Shown here: piece after piece, positions 20,686 through 31,900 of the stretch
Numbering within the stretch: the first letter of the stretch is position 1
How the letters are laid out: every line of letters starts with the position of its first letter
Origin: Seminavis robusta
Lineage: Eukaryota; Bacillariophyta; Bacillariophyceae; Naviculales; Naviculaceae
Direction: 5' to 3'
Assembly (NCBI GenBank): GCA_903772945.1
Contig: CAICTM010000297.1
Location: 1-64,000 of the forward strand
Length of the DNA stretch: 64,000 bases
Translations under genes and position numbers: made by a program
The notes under the pieces: generated by a model
What the model was told of the DNA's origin: nothing
The model's database searches: none
The model's input: only the letters and a program-made list of their open reading frames with translations

Positions 20686-23600
20686 TTAGTCCATATCAAA
20701 GCCCACGGCAGACAATGTTATGGCCGTCTTGAGCCTCGACCGCAGCTCACCTTTGCCTTGGTAAAGAGGAAGATCCAGACGGTTGAAGCAGGTACTGGTG
20801 CAAAAGAGGGACAGCATGCGTGAGATGGTTCAAAACCCAAAAGACAACTCGTACTATCATACAGTAGCATGGAAAACGTACTGGGCACGAGGATAATTGT
20901 GGACACTGCCCTCGACCCCCTGAAGACAAAACTTCTTGATGTTTCCATCATTCCCCTGCAAGACCGAGAAGCCACGGCTCGGCACACCCGATGTCCCCGT
21001 AACAAACTGCAGCAGTCTGGCCTTCATTTCCTGGTCAAAGTCGTTGCGAACGACCTCCCAAAACCACTTGACAACCTTGTGCCTTTCTTCCAAGTCTTTG
21101 AACCGACCTGCGTACTTGGTATTGGCTTCCCAATCGTCCATGTCAATGGTTGGAAGGCCACAAAGAATCAGCTCCAATTCATGGGAATCGAACACTGTTA
21201 GAACTGATTCCGGCACCACATCAAAGAAGCCCAGTAAAAGCTCTGTCAGTTGAGGGCGCGTGTGTTCAAGCATGTGATAGCGCAGATTGGCTTCCAGATA
21301 TTCAACCAGATTATCCTTGGTAACGTCAACGTCGGCTCCGTTCGGTACCAGATCAATCGTCTGGTGAGCGCCAAACAGTTCCTCTGTCACGGTAAAGTCC
21401 AAGCAGAGGGCTTCCAATGTATCTTCGTCCATTTCTGTTAAAGCCTGTAGCGAATTGTAGTATTCCTCGTCTTGTGCGGCCAAATCATCAAATGTGATGG
21501 GCCACCCCAAAATGTGTTTGTAGAGCGACCTCACCAAATGCCCATGAATCAGTTGTCGATCCAACAAGGCACGGCCCATCATGCGGCCAAGGAAGCGAAA
21601 GTAGATGAGATGGTCGCTCGGGCAGGATATCTCTGTGGGTATGCAGTTCGTTTGATTATTGCAACCAGTCGTTTCGTTTGATGGCGGATCAAAGGAGAGG
21701 GCGGTACACCAGCCCATGCGCACAAGGTACGGTGCCATAATGAGAAAGGCGGAAGAGCATAACGTAGGTCAGCAAGCAGAAGCAACAAACAATACCAGAG
21801 GCAATTACAAACGAAAAAGACGCACCACTGGTTGGATTGATGGTGGAACATGCCTGATTGTTGGCACTGGGCATCCACAATCCAAAATTAGGATCAAAGA
21901 TTTGTTCGGTAATCAATTGAAACCATTCCCTCGTAACACCTCCTGCATCGACAGCCGGTTCGTTGACGAATTCCAATCGCCACCGTTGTCGCAATTGTGT
22001 CCTGGAGAGTGCCATGATGGCATCGACGCTGTCTTGTAACAAGTACGTTCGTCTGAGATACATTTTGACGTGTCCTTCCTCCCAAGGGATCAACAATAGT
22101 TTGGATAGGGATTCCTCAAACCAGACTAATTTGTCAGCAAATGGTTTTTGTTGAATGGCAGCAATATCGGCATAACTCAACAGCACCTTTTGATGCAGAA
22201 CCAATTTGGAATCCACCGTGGCATCCTTGGCTGGCACCCAGGATAGAATTCCTGTTCGAAGACGAGCGTCATTTCCCTTGAGAAGTGTCAAATGACGACC
22301 ATAGGCGGATTTGCGGAAACTGAAATCATTCATGGCATTGACATCCAACAAGCGACGTGATTCATCCAATGTCGACGGACTCTCGTCATCGCTGTTCTCG
22401 CTGGCACCAGCCTGTTTAGTAACACGAACCCATTGAAACTTGAGATCCGAGACCCGAATTGTCCGACACCACCCGGAGGCTAGTAGAGGACGCACAATAA
22501 ATTGTCAGAATGAAAAAAGACGATACAAAAGAAGCATACAAGATAGCATTGTGAACGCAACAATGCGCAATACGTACCAGATCCCTTTTCATTTTCGTAT
22601 TGGAGTTGAATGTTTTGTACCATCTGCGCCGTGACGGGTAAATTGAATCGAATTTTTTGTCCCACTTGAACATTGGGTGGACAAGTCACCAATACCCGCT
22701 GTCCATTGGCCAGCAGAGCAAAGGGTTGTCCTGGTTCGACGCCGGCGGGAACTCGCACTTCAAACATTTGAAGTTTGCTGGGTTGTGGTTGTTGATGCTG
22801 AATGGGCGTTTCAGAAGACTCGGAAAACTCCTCCAAATCACCCGTCGACGACGAGCTATCGGCGCGAGACCGATTGGGAGCGGTACTGTTACTGGTGCTG
22901 ACACTAGCAGCGCTGTTGGCCCGTGATCGATTTCCCACCGAAGTGGAAGAATCATTATTGTTATTGCCAGCACTGCTGCTATTGGCACGACTGCGGGGCG
23001 GTACAATTTTGACCTTTTTTCCAGGCCCCGCATCGGGAGGACAAGGGATGACATATCGCTTGCCTTGCACATCGATAGTAAATGGCATTCCAGGATGAAT
23101 ATTGGGAGGAATAGTGACCAAAAAAGCTTTGGGTCGATCATTGCTGTTGGTGGCGCTATTTTGGAGTTGTTTTTCGGGTTCCCGTTTGGGTGATTTGGAA
23201 GCCTGTTCCTGTTCGCTGATACTAGGCAATGGCGGTGGGGGTGGGGGTGCTGCTGTGGGAGTTGTCTGAGGCTCCTTTTTGCCGGAAATCTCTTGCTGTT
23301 TTTGCCATTCTCGGTATTTCTCCATTCGTTTTTCATTGCTCTTGACTACTTCTGTAGTCATTTCTTCGCATCCTCCTCCACCCGGACCATCCGCTGCTGT
23401 CAGCTTGGCAGCAATCAATCGTTTGCGTTCCGTAATGGGCTCGGGCGGCACTGTGATTTGGAGTGTCTTGCCGGGCCCTGAAGTAATGGGACACCGAACT
23501 CGCACGGATCGACGTGCATGTTGTACTGTAAATTCACTGCCGGGACGGACACCCTGAGGAACTTGTACTCGGAGGACTTGTGCTGGACCTGACGTCGTTT

Positions 23601-23778
23601 GAGTGACAGAATAGGCCCCTGGTCGACTGATAGGGTCTTTCTTATTGTTACTACTACCGTTTGCAGCAGAGGCAGTGGAAGATCCAGGTCTCGATCGGTT
23701 GGGAGAGCGGGAATTGCGAGACTGAGCCGCGCTGCTGCTCGGTCGAGATCGAGTGGGAGAACGGGGAGCGCTGCTCAT
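20686..23778 (-). CDS. HECT E3 ubiquitin ligase with triplicated N-terminal module (paralog 1)
   Basis: Model, minus strand: 23778-22578, 22479-21829, 21632-20882, 20794-20686; 903 residues. The HECT domain covers about 540-903 with RLEFVNEPAVDAGGVTREWF, LLDRQLIHGHLV, LLQFVTGTSGVP and the catalytic site HTCFNRLDLP (Cys870), which is restored exactly by the last intron. Upstream are a Ser/Arg-rich start and three copies of a module with pattern VP.GV.PG..F.V...G....V.CP......G..I...P (about 65-115, 240-290, 350-400), separated by low-complexity linkers. HECT enzymes form a thioester with ubiquitin and transfer it to substrates. The usual C2 or WW substrate domains are absent; the triplicated module may take that place (inference). 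It is paralogous to 35966-38547. Confidence 0.93.
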
Positions 23779-25620
23779 GGTCTAGCTACTGTAGCTAGCA
23801 CTCAAGCCAGTTCTTTATAGGATGTGGATGATCCTCTTTTTGTTTGTTTGTAAAGAAAGATTGCCTCGAGGAGATCTAAAAGCCGACAGGCCATGACTGG
23901 CTCGATCCCACCAGCTTTCACTGGTTCCGAGAAGCAGATTTTTAAAAGAATGTGTCAAGTCAAATATGCTTTGATACACGTACCGTAGCCTGAAGATTTA
24001 TGAAAAGGTGATAAATGGAGGAGCTATTTTAAATAATACTGATGGTACTATTAATAGTACGGTAGTAACTTGAAGGAGTTTGGATCATTGGACCCACGAT
24101 CCCACACCCTCTTGGCTGGATAACAGGAAATGAAGGTATTGAGGAGATGAAAGAAACAGAACTGCTTGGTTGCATCTTAGTTGGCCCAAATGATCTACTC
24201 AGTATGACAATCCTGGATCTGGTACGTCCACTCTTTGGGGAAATTGAGCAGTTTGTCCCACCGCTGCTTGAATCATTGGTGCAAGTTTTCCACCACCGTT
24301 CATGTAGATTCGATTCGATTCGATTCGTTCATGAATAGCTTCGTTGGGCAGCGCAGCAATCATGGGACGCCTGATGCCTACAAACAAACGATTTGAGCAG
24401 CCCATCTAGTGAATACGGCATGATGATCGGGCGGTCATCTTAGGACGAGAGGCGAACTTACATATTCATCTGTACCATGATGGCTACTGCAAGATTCTCC
24501 AGATGCATGAAAAGCAAGCTCCATGTAGCAAATGTGAATCTGCATTACAATTGGTTACGCGAGCAACCCACAACAAAAACCTACCGACAGAATGATTCAA
24601 TCGGTACACAACGGTGCTCCGCTGACAACTCTAAGAGACTTTGCTTTCGATCACTATTGCTTAATCTGCTGAATCGTAACCAAAAACAAACAGCTTCCTC
24701 CGTTTGAGCGCGAACATGACTATCTTCCTCGCAGATTTGCAAATCGCAGCAATCCAACAGCCACCGTTCGCCCTGTTCAATCCTTTGTGTGCCAACCAGG
24801 GATAGCTGAGAAGGTGAGATTCCACCGCATTTTCATGAACGCGCTATGGGTTTCGAATCGATTCCGTGGCCTTGTCATGTTTCTTGAGAATCTTGCTCAG
24901 AAACAATACACCATAATGGAAGCAGCAAGTTTGATGGAACCGTTGAATCTGGCATCGAAGCTGACAATGTCGTTCTCGCGTCCGCGATCGGAGGCGATCG
25001 TCTCGAGTCGCTGCAGCCGCAAGCAATTCCGCTGTGCACTCATCAAAGGAGCTACCCGTATCTGCCGTAGCACGTCTGCTGATCCTTTCAGATCATATCC
25101 GTTGCCCCCCCCCCCCGTGAAAAGGGTCATCTCTCTGGAGAAAGACTCTGATCTCTTGCTGCCTTCTGTGGCCAATCCAAGAAAGCTTCGGGTGAGGCAC
25201 GTCAAGCCAGGAATGCAGAATGCAGTGTTCGGGGAAGAGGAGCGTGGTGGAGGAGGACGACGACGACGAAAACCTTGTCTGCTACTTGCCAAACTACTAT
25301 TAATACACGTATGCCGGTATGGTACGAGTACGGAAGTGTCAGGGCTCACAAGCTCGCGGCTGACGGGGGACTACCGGTGGTTCCTGAAATAGTCTGAGTT
25401 CCTCTTGGGCACAGTGAGCTTCGAACAATCTGTTCCAACTGAAGACACTTGCAAAAAATGCTTCGAATGTGAATGATTCAATCGAATCTTCAATCGAAAA
25501 TTCGAAAGGGACCTGTTCACTATCCCTACTGCAGAATCTGATTTTGCGATGGCCGTATCTTTTGAAGCTTTTATCATGATTACAAAGTACACATAGTTTG
25601 ACAAGCAACAGTACCTCACA
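23779..25620. other. Intergenic region, no supported gene
   Basis: Contains a short gattcgattcgattcg repeat (24308-24328) and a run of ten or so C (about 25107-25118). Two opposed open frames at about 24787-25392 have no recognisable motif, biased composition and overlap each other, so I do not call them. Confidence 0.5.
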
Positions 25621-26691
25621 ATGCTTTTGTGGGTGTCTCGGCTGGTCTCTGTGTTTCTGACTACTAGTAGTGTCTGTTTATCTACATCATGGGCTTTTCA
25701 TGACTGCATCGAGGCGTCGGTGCAGATGCGCCAACGACGCGAGAACCACGTCGGCTTTCTGGCCGGTAGATCACCCCTGTTGACATCCCCACCATGTGCT
25801 GGTGGCATTTGTGTTGGCATGAAGAACGGACCCCACCAAGGAGGGAATGCCTCGTATCCTGTCGCTTGGAATGGAATCAATGGTACCTTTGTTCACTCTA
25901 CAATGACAGTTCCAGAGTACCCACGAAAGTTGGATGGGATCACATACTACTTGTGGACCGACATTTTCTTTGGAGACGGCGGATTGGGTCGAATGAACCA
26001 ATTTGTGCCCCAGCTCTTGTTGGGCGATGTTTTGGATGGCTCATCAGGATATCCCGACTACAAACCCTCGTGGAAGCATCATGATACATGGGTCTTTGGG
26101 GCGCATTATTTCTTTGAAACTTGGAATGCTACCTCCAACCGAACCAATGCACATGCGGCCTATGGCAAGCTATATCCAACTTTTCCTGGAGAAACCTTGT
26201 ACACTTCATTTCAATTATTGACACAGAATCCGCATTCATCAAACAAGGATGATATTATTACTCCACAGTGGATCCTTACCATGGGAGTGGTAGGCGACCA
26301 GACGCGTGTTTCCCGATTGGTTGTTGATCAGCCTTATATGGGCATGGGAGCGCACTGGCAAAACCCCACCACAAGTTGGTTGGAGCCATCGTACCAAAAC
26401 ATGTGCATCAATGCCTGTTGGGAAATCTATGGAGCCTTCAATGCAGCACATTTGCCATCGAGTGGAGGACACTATAATCTGACCATTGCGCAGCCGTCCA
26501 GCAACAACAATGAAGCAAAATACAACTTTACGTATTGGGTACGAGACGAAGGAAATGGGGTTTGTCCTTGGTGCAAAGTCACAGAATCCCACAAGGATGC
26601 TGTCCAAACAGTATTGATCGATGTAGGGGTGCGTATATCCGACAATCAATTGTCATTCGGCAAGGCCACAACTGCTGTAGTAACCGGATGA
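25621..26691 (+). CDS. Secreted glycoprotein of unknown function
   Basis: Single exon, 356 residues, ATG start. A signal peptide is clear (LLWVSRLVSVFLTTSSVCLS, cleavage near residue 26). There is no membrane segment afterwards, and several NxS/T sites (NGTF, NATSNRT, NLT, NFT) suggest N-glycosylation. Aromatic and glycine-rich motifs such as YYLWTDIFFGDG, NQFVPQLLLGD, TWVFGAHYFF and PGETLYTSFQLL recall the pattern of concanavalin-A-like secreted beta-sandwich proteins of fungi and oomycetes, but this is a weak impression. Cysteines at CxGGICV, NMCINACW and GVCPWC may form disulfides. It stands alone, with no obvious partner gene. Confidence 0.75.
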   Translation: MLLWVSRLVSVFLTTSSVCLSTSWAFHDCIEASVQMRQRRENHVGFLAGRSPLLTSPPCAGGICVGMKNGPHQGGNASYPVAWNGINGTFVHSTMTVPEYPRKLDGITYYLWTDIFFGDGGLGRMNQFVPQLLLGDVLDGSSGYPDYKPSWKHHDTWVFGAHYFFETWNATSNRTNAHAAYGKLYPTFPGETLYTSFQLLTQNPHSSNKDDIITPQWILTMGVVGDQTRVSRLVVDQPYMGMGAHWQNPTTSWLEPSYQNMCINACWEIYGAFNAAHLPSSGGHYNLTIAQPSSNNNEAKYNFTYWVRDEGNGVCPWCKVTESHKDAVQTVLIDVGVRISDNQLSFGKATTAVVTG

Positions 26692-27117
26692 GAGCTGAAA
26701 GCTCAAGAGAAGTCCCAATGTCCAGTTCACAAACCACTGCCAACATGGTTATTATAGCCTTTGCATCACATTCTTGTGCTTGGGAGGAAGCGAGGAACAA
26801 CGAAATAGCTAATGAAATGCGGTGGCAGTGTGGCTCAGCTTACTTCTAGCTATTAATAGCGCGAGAGGCAGCATCTGGCTCAGCCTTGCAGGGCAAAGCA
26901 GTGATCTATGATACATCTGACTTTTCGATGGAGTTCTAGTAGATTTTCTGTTTAATAGTTATTATAAAAGCTCTGTTGTACACGTCAACGACAAAGGACC
27001 ACAAATCATATCACCGCTTCTTCAGTGGCCCTGTCCTCCTATCCACTCTCACAGAGTGGGGTTGCTGTTGCATTGCATTGCATTACAGCACCATGGATTG
27101 GCACGCAATAGGTGTTT
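26692..27117. other. Intergenic region, no gene seen
   Basis: AT-rich spacer between the secreted protein and the 3' end of the first globin gene. Nothing distinctive. Confidence 0.55.
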
Positions 27118-27679
27118 TTAAATGCCAGCAGATCCTTGGATCATGGTCATGGACATGAATGAGTAGACCTCTCTCCATGCCTTGTCGGTCTTGTCTGTGA
27201 ACGACCGGCGTCCCAACACCTTCTTGAGCGTCTGCACTAATGACTTGCCCATGAGATCGTAGTGCTTGGGAGTGACTCCATATCGCTTGTGAAATGAACC
27301 CAGATCATACAGTTGACCTTCCACGACATCCATATCTGGACCAAGCATATCCACAGCAACGTCAAGCATTCGGACAAACTTCTTGGCGAACTGGAGGAAC
27401 TTCTCGTCCTTGTTGTTCATGTCTTCCGCAGACCAAGGGAAGATACCCCATGCATCAGGGGCAATCTCATACATCCTGGAAGGAGACGAGTGAAGAACCA
27501 CAACAACATTAGAAACCACTGTTTGCCAGGCATGTCTGTCACCACCACCAGACAAGATCCACTTACTGTTCGAAAAGGGCCACACCGAACATCTCATCGT
27601 AGGTAGGGATCCTCTTCACTTTGTCCCAGCTCTGGCCGACTTCAGAGACGGTCTCGAAATAACTCACTCCATCCATCAT
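27118..27679 (-). CDS. Globin-family protein (paralog A, one intron)
   Basis: Model, minus strand: 27679-27567 joined to 27475-27118, 156 residues. The intron (GTAAGT to TTCCAG) lies in phase 2 inside the codon for Gln in LFEQMYEI. The protein is collinear with the globin at 59090-59575 throughout. DAWGIF fits the C/CD corner. YDLGSFHKRYGV supplies the proximal F8 histidine (His100) in the classical H..YGV context. By hand alignment the distal E7 position is Phe67 (KFLQFAKKF), not His or Gln. Soluble; heme and gas binding is expected from the family. Redox or sensing roles are possible, but nothing in the sequence decides. Confidence 0.82.
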
Positions 27680-28936
27680 TGTTGCGATTGGTTGACTTGG
27701 AAAAAAAGAAAAAGTAGAAGTAGATAGAAAGGGCGAGGACAGGAGTGGTGCCGTTTGCTTTTTGGAGCTTGATGGAATTGTGAGCTTTGACGGAGCAGAA
27801 GCAAATCTCAGCGGGAATAGATTGATGGGAGGTCGAGCATCAACTTGCCATCAAGGCTTCCCGGACCTTGGAAGATCAACGACCACCGGCTGCACAGATG
27901 TCCGCTTTCCAGAAGCCATCTGGGTCACATGCTGTGCTTCTCGGTCACAATAGAGAGCCTCAACTGGTCACAAGGTCACAAGGAGCTTCACAACGTCACA
28001 ACAAGATCAAGCTGACCACTCAAAGTACGGATGATGGCTCGAAAGAATCTGATGACTCTTGATTTACTTTTAGACAAAAGCTTTGGCCAAGCTTCATGTT
28101 TATCAGTGAAGCGCTGGGGCAGTGCCTCCTTGTCTTCGGAAACTAGGATTATAAGTCTGGCAACGATTGAGGAAAAGGAAGCTTTTCCCTTCTAGAAGGT
28201 GGTTTCCTTTCCATTAGTTATAAGTCATTTTGGCGTGACGAATCCGAAGTGCGGGTGATAGTCGCCACAGCTGTCGCTACTGGCCAACAGATGTTAATCC
28301 ATTATTAAAGACACAGACACCCATCATTTCTTTCTTTGAGTTTTGCCCAAGCCTTCGTCATCAATTGTTTAATTATTTATTTTTCAAAGCCGCATTCCTG
28401 CCAGTAATAACTTCTTGAGTGCTCTTGGAGTACTCAGTACTCAGCGTACGGAGTACCGGTACCATGAACTAACCAGAAAAGAAAGCGTAGGGCAGGCTTC
28501 CGGAAGACGACAAGCAGTTTCGGTAGTCGAGAAGACTTGTGCTGCCCGTGCGCTAAGAACAACTCGAGAGTGTTGTTGAGGCGTATTGGCCATCATTGGG
28601 CATTGTCATCAATAAAAAAATGAAGAGTCACCCAGCTAGCTAGGTTTCAGTGGTCGCTGAGACGCTGAGACTACCGAAGCTGCGGAACATTGGAAATGCT
28701 GCAAAGAGCCTTGACGCCTTAGGTAGTCTAGCTAGGCTATTGGATGACCCATGGATCCAAGGATCCTGGAGCGAGCATGGCTGAGTTCATTCGCTACCGG
28801 TACCGGTGGTTGCATCCTGCAGTCCGAATGTCCGGCTATCTGTAGCTATTATAAAGAGGCTCTGGCTTAGTTTAGTGGGATTGCATTCTCTCAAGGTGGC
28901 TGCAAGCCATACACGCTTGAGCTCTTTCTTTCCGCA
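27680..28936. other. Intergenic region, no gene seen
   Basis: Includes short gtcacaa repeats (about 27966-28005) and accggtacc words at about 28449-28462 and 28796-28809. No supported frame. Confidence 0.55.
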
Positions 28937-31900
28937 TCAGTCGAGCAGACCAAGCAAGAAATTGGTCTGCGCAATATCATGACTGTCATCGGCTTCCTTC
29001 TTCTTTTCGCTTTCGCTGTCAGATCCTCTTGTGTCTGAAGAATCGTCCAGAGAGCCTTCGTCAGACGAATCATCCTCGATCTCGTGGATTATCACTCTAG
29101 TTTTGCTTTTCTGGAACTCGCGCATATCCGCATCGTTTTCTTGGTCTTCTCCAACTTTACCGCCCTGTCGCCGCCAGTCCAACAGACGAGACTCCACGGA
29201 GACGGGCGTGTAATAGACTTTCACCGACACCTTGTGCTTCTGTGAGTAGCGATGGCATCTAGCATACGCCTGAAGCACGATCAGGGTAGGAGACAGAGTT
29301 GCATGGACAACGCAAACGTGAGAAGAGGATGGCGAAGCAGGTGGCCGTAACGCAAAGTTCCATACCTGATTTTCCTGCTCCTGCTTCTGAAACGGTTCCA
29401 TGATAAACATCTTGGAAGCGGCAGTGAGTGTCAGCCCCGCAGCTGCGGCGCCAGCTTGGACGAGCAAGCAAGGAGAAGGAAGCGGGTCCGCGGATTGTTC
29501 CCATCGTGTAACAGCGGTTCTCGAAGCCGTAGTAGATTGGCCCTTGTAGATCGCCTGAAAACCAATATTGTCGTCCTTCAAGATTGCACCAAGGTGCATT
29601 AGACACTCTTTACTGCTGGAAAAGATTACACAACGCTCCTTCGGAATGATGCTTTGGAGGTCTTCCAAGAGACGCTGCGGTGTTTCGTCGGGAAGAAGTG
29701 TCAGGACTTCAATGGCACATCGTTGGAGGATTCTGCACCGAGACTACTCACCTGTATTTTTGAGCACCTACCGGCACCTTTGACCGATCCTGGTGCAGGT
29801 CGGTCACTTCTGCGTAAGCTGGTTTTCATGCCGGTGGCACCACGAAGGTGGGTCAAAGCCTCTCTGGGGATAGCTGTGAATCGCGAGTCCCCACATCGTT
29901 CAACACCTGACGGTAAATCAAAGCTGAGATAGAGGGCGCGCCACAGCTCAGCATCGAGAATGCCGTTGGAGTCCGATAATAGCTTGCCGGCTTCTCGTAC
30001 GAGCTCTTTTGCAGCCTCCCTCTCCTTTTTCAATGCCTCTTGTTCGTCCTTCAAACTAGGATCAATTCTGAAGATACTGTCGTTTGTGAACGGCTGGCGA
30101 CATGCAGGACAAACAACTTGTCCATGCGAGGAAAGTTTATCATGAATGTAGCCCGAGATACATGAAGTGCAATAAAAATGGCCGCACTTGATCTGGGAAA
30201 GCAACGATTCGAAATGGCAATGATCGGTAAGGAAGCAGACGGCACAAAACTACAGTGATGGATTCATTCAGCATTCCAGGCGTACCATGGTGATAGGAGC
30301 CTGTTTGTGCTTCCTCTTCCGGCCAGCCTCCGCAGCTTCGTCTAAATCGTCCTCGCCCAAGTAACCAAGACAAATGGGGCAACCAGTCTTCTCGATGTCG
30401 CCGTCAATAAGGGCACTGAGAATTCCAAATGCGGACGTTTCGGTCTGCTTTTCAGACACCTGGGTCGAAAGGGCGCGTCCAAGCTTCTTCAATGCCTTTT
30501 GCTTCTTTACCACGGTCGCCTTGTTTTGGTAGACATCCCCAGTACTTTGCTGGACTGTTTCAGCGACTGAATAATCCAAAGTGGAGGCATATCTAGGAGT
30601 CGTCGATCGAAGCGCGCCAATACTCTTACTTGCGAACACCATGGAGTGTTCCGTGCCAGCCTGATCTTTCATTTCGTCACTCATGACGGGGAGCACTATT
30701 CGGCTTGCTGCTGACACAATTCTGAGACCAGACGAGACGGCCGCTGCCTCCTTCCTAGCCACATCGAGGCGTTTCTTTGTGTCCTGCGACGGGTGGACCT
30801 TGAACTCGGCCTCAATCTGCTCCACTTTTTCTTTGCTGGACTTGGCCAAAGCCTCTAGATGTGGAATCGGTTTCTCGCTTTTCAATGGGGCTCCAGCGGA
30901 GCGGGAGCACACCGAAAGGGCCATATCATAATCATCTGCGTCCGAATAAAGAACGACAGCTTTCCAGAAACCCTTCACGTGTTTGCGCTCTCGAACCTTC
31001 ACCACACTTGGCATCTGCACCTTCTCGTCACTTGCCCGCAATCTCTCGATATTGCTTTTGATCGTCTGCAACTTTGCCTCGAGATCCTGGATTCGTGATT
31101 CCTTGTCTCTGTGTTGCGAGTTCTTCTCTTTTGAAAGCCGATGCTCAACCTTGTCTTTCTCGATTTCTTCTAGAGGCACTTGCGTTGCTGCTGACCGCAT
31201 CGCCACTGCAAGTTCCTTCTCTGAGATTTCACCCGGAACATTGCTTAGCCGAATTGAGTGTGGATGACACCAGTAGAAGTCTGGGTGTTGCTTGAACAAA
31301 GTAGACACGAGACCTTTCTTTGGTCTCCATCCCCTAGTGAAGAGCTCCGGTAAGGTTGCATTCCCGCTGCTCGCCTTCCCTGCTGTCGAATGTTTCAAAG
31401 ACGCCAGGGTGCACCGTCGCCACAACCAAAGTCCAGAGAACTTGTGCTTTCGTCCGTGACTGACACGGCCTGTGGTTATTTGCTCGAGCAACCCGTGCCA
31501 CCGAGCTTTCGCACGTTTCTTGATTGCTGCGGACAGGGAGTCTTCGGCATCTGCAATATCACGTTTCGCTTCGCTGAAGCGATCTTCGGCTCGGTCAACG
31601 GCTCGATGTCTATAAGAAGCCCCTCTAGAGCCTCCGACTGCCATCTCTGTCACCATGTCGGAGTCTGTGCGGGCGGTTTCTTGGTGTTGAGTCAGAAAGC
31701 GTAGCGCCTGATCGGGCGACATGACCGGAGTGGTGTCATCTCCCCTCCGTGCTGAAGAAGCCTGCATGTTGATGATCTTTTTTGCAGAAGACACTTCCAT
31801 TTCACGGCGATTATGCTGAATAAGGAGTTGGTTCACGGCACTGAGCTGAGATGACACGCCGAGCCCTCCATTGATCAGCATCGGAGTGATGCACAATTCA

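Noticed and set aside
24787-25392. 201-codon plus-strand frame opposed by a 150-codon minus-strand frame
   Set aside because: Biased Arg/Ser-rich composition on both strands, a C run inside and no recognisable domain; neither strand is preferred.
29270-29365. Possible retained coding segment in the SHPRH-like gene
   Set aside because: It is a multiple of three with no stop, but it has good GT-AG ends, and removing it gives the expected motif ENQAYARCHR.
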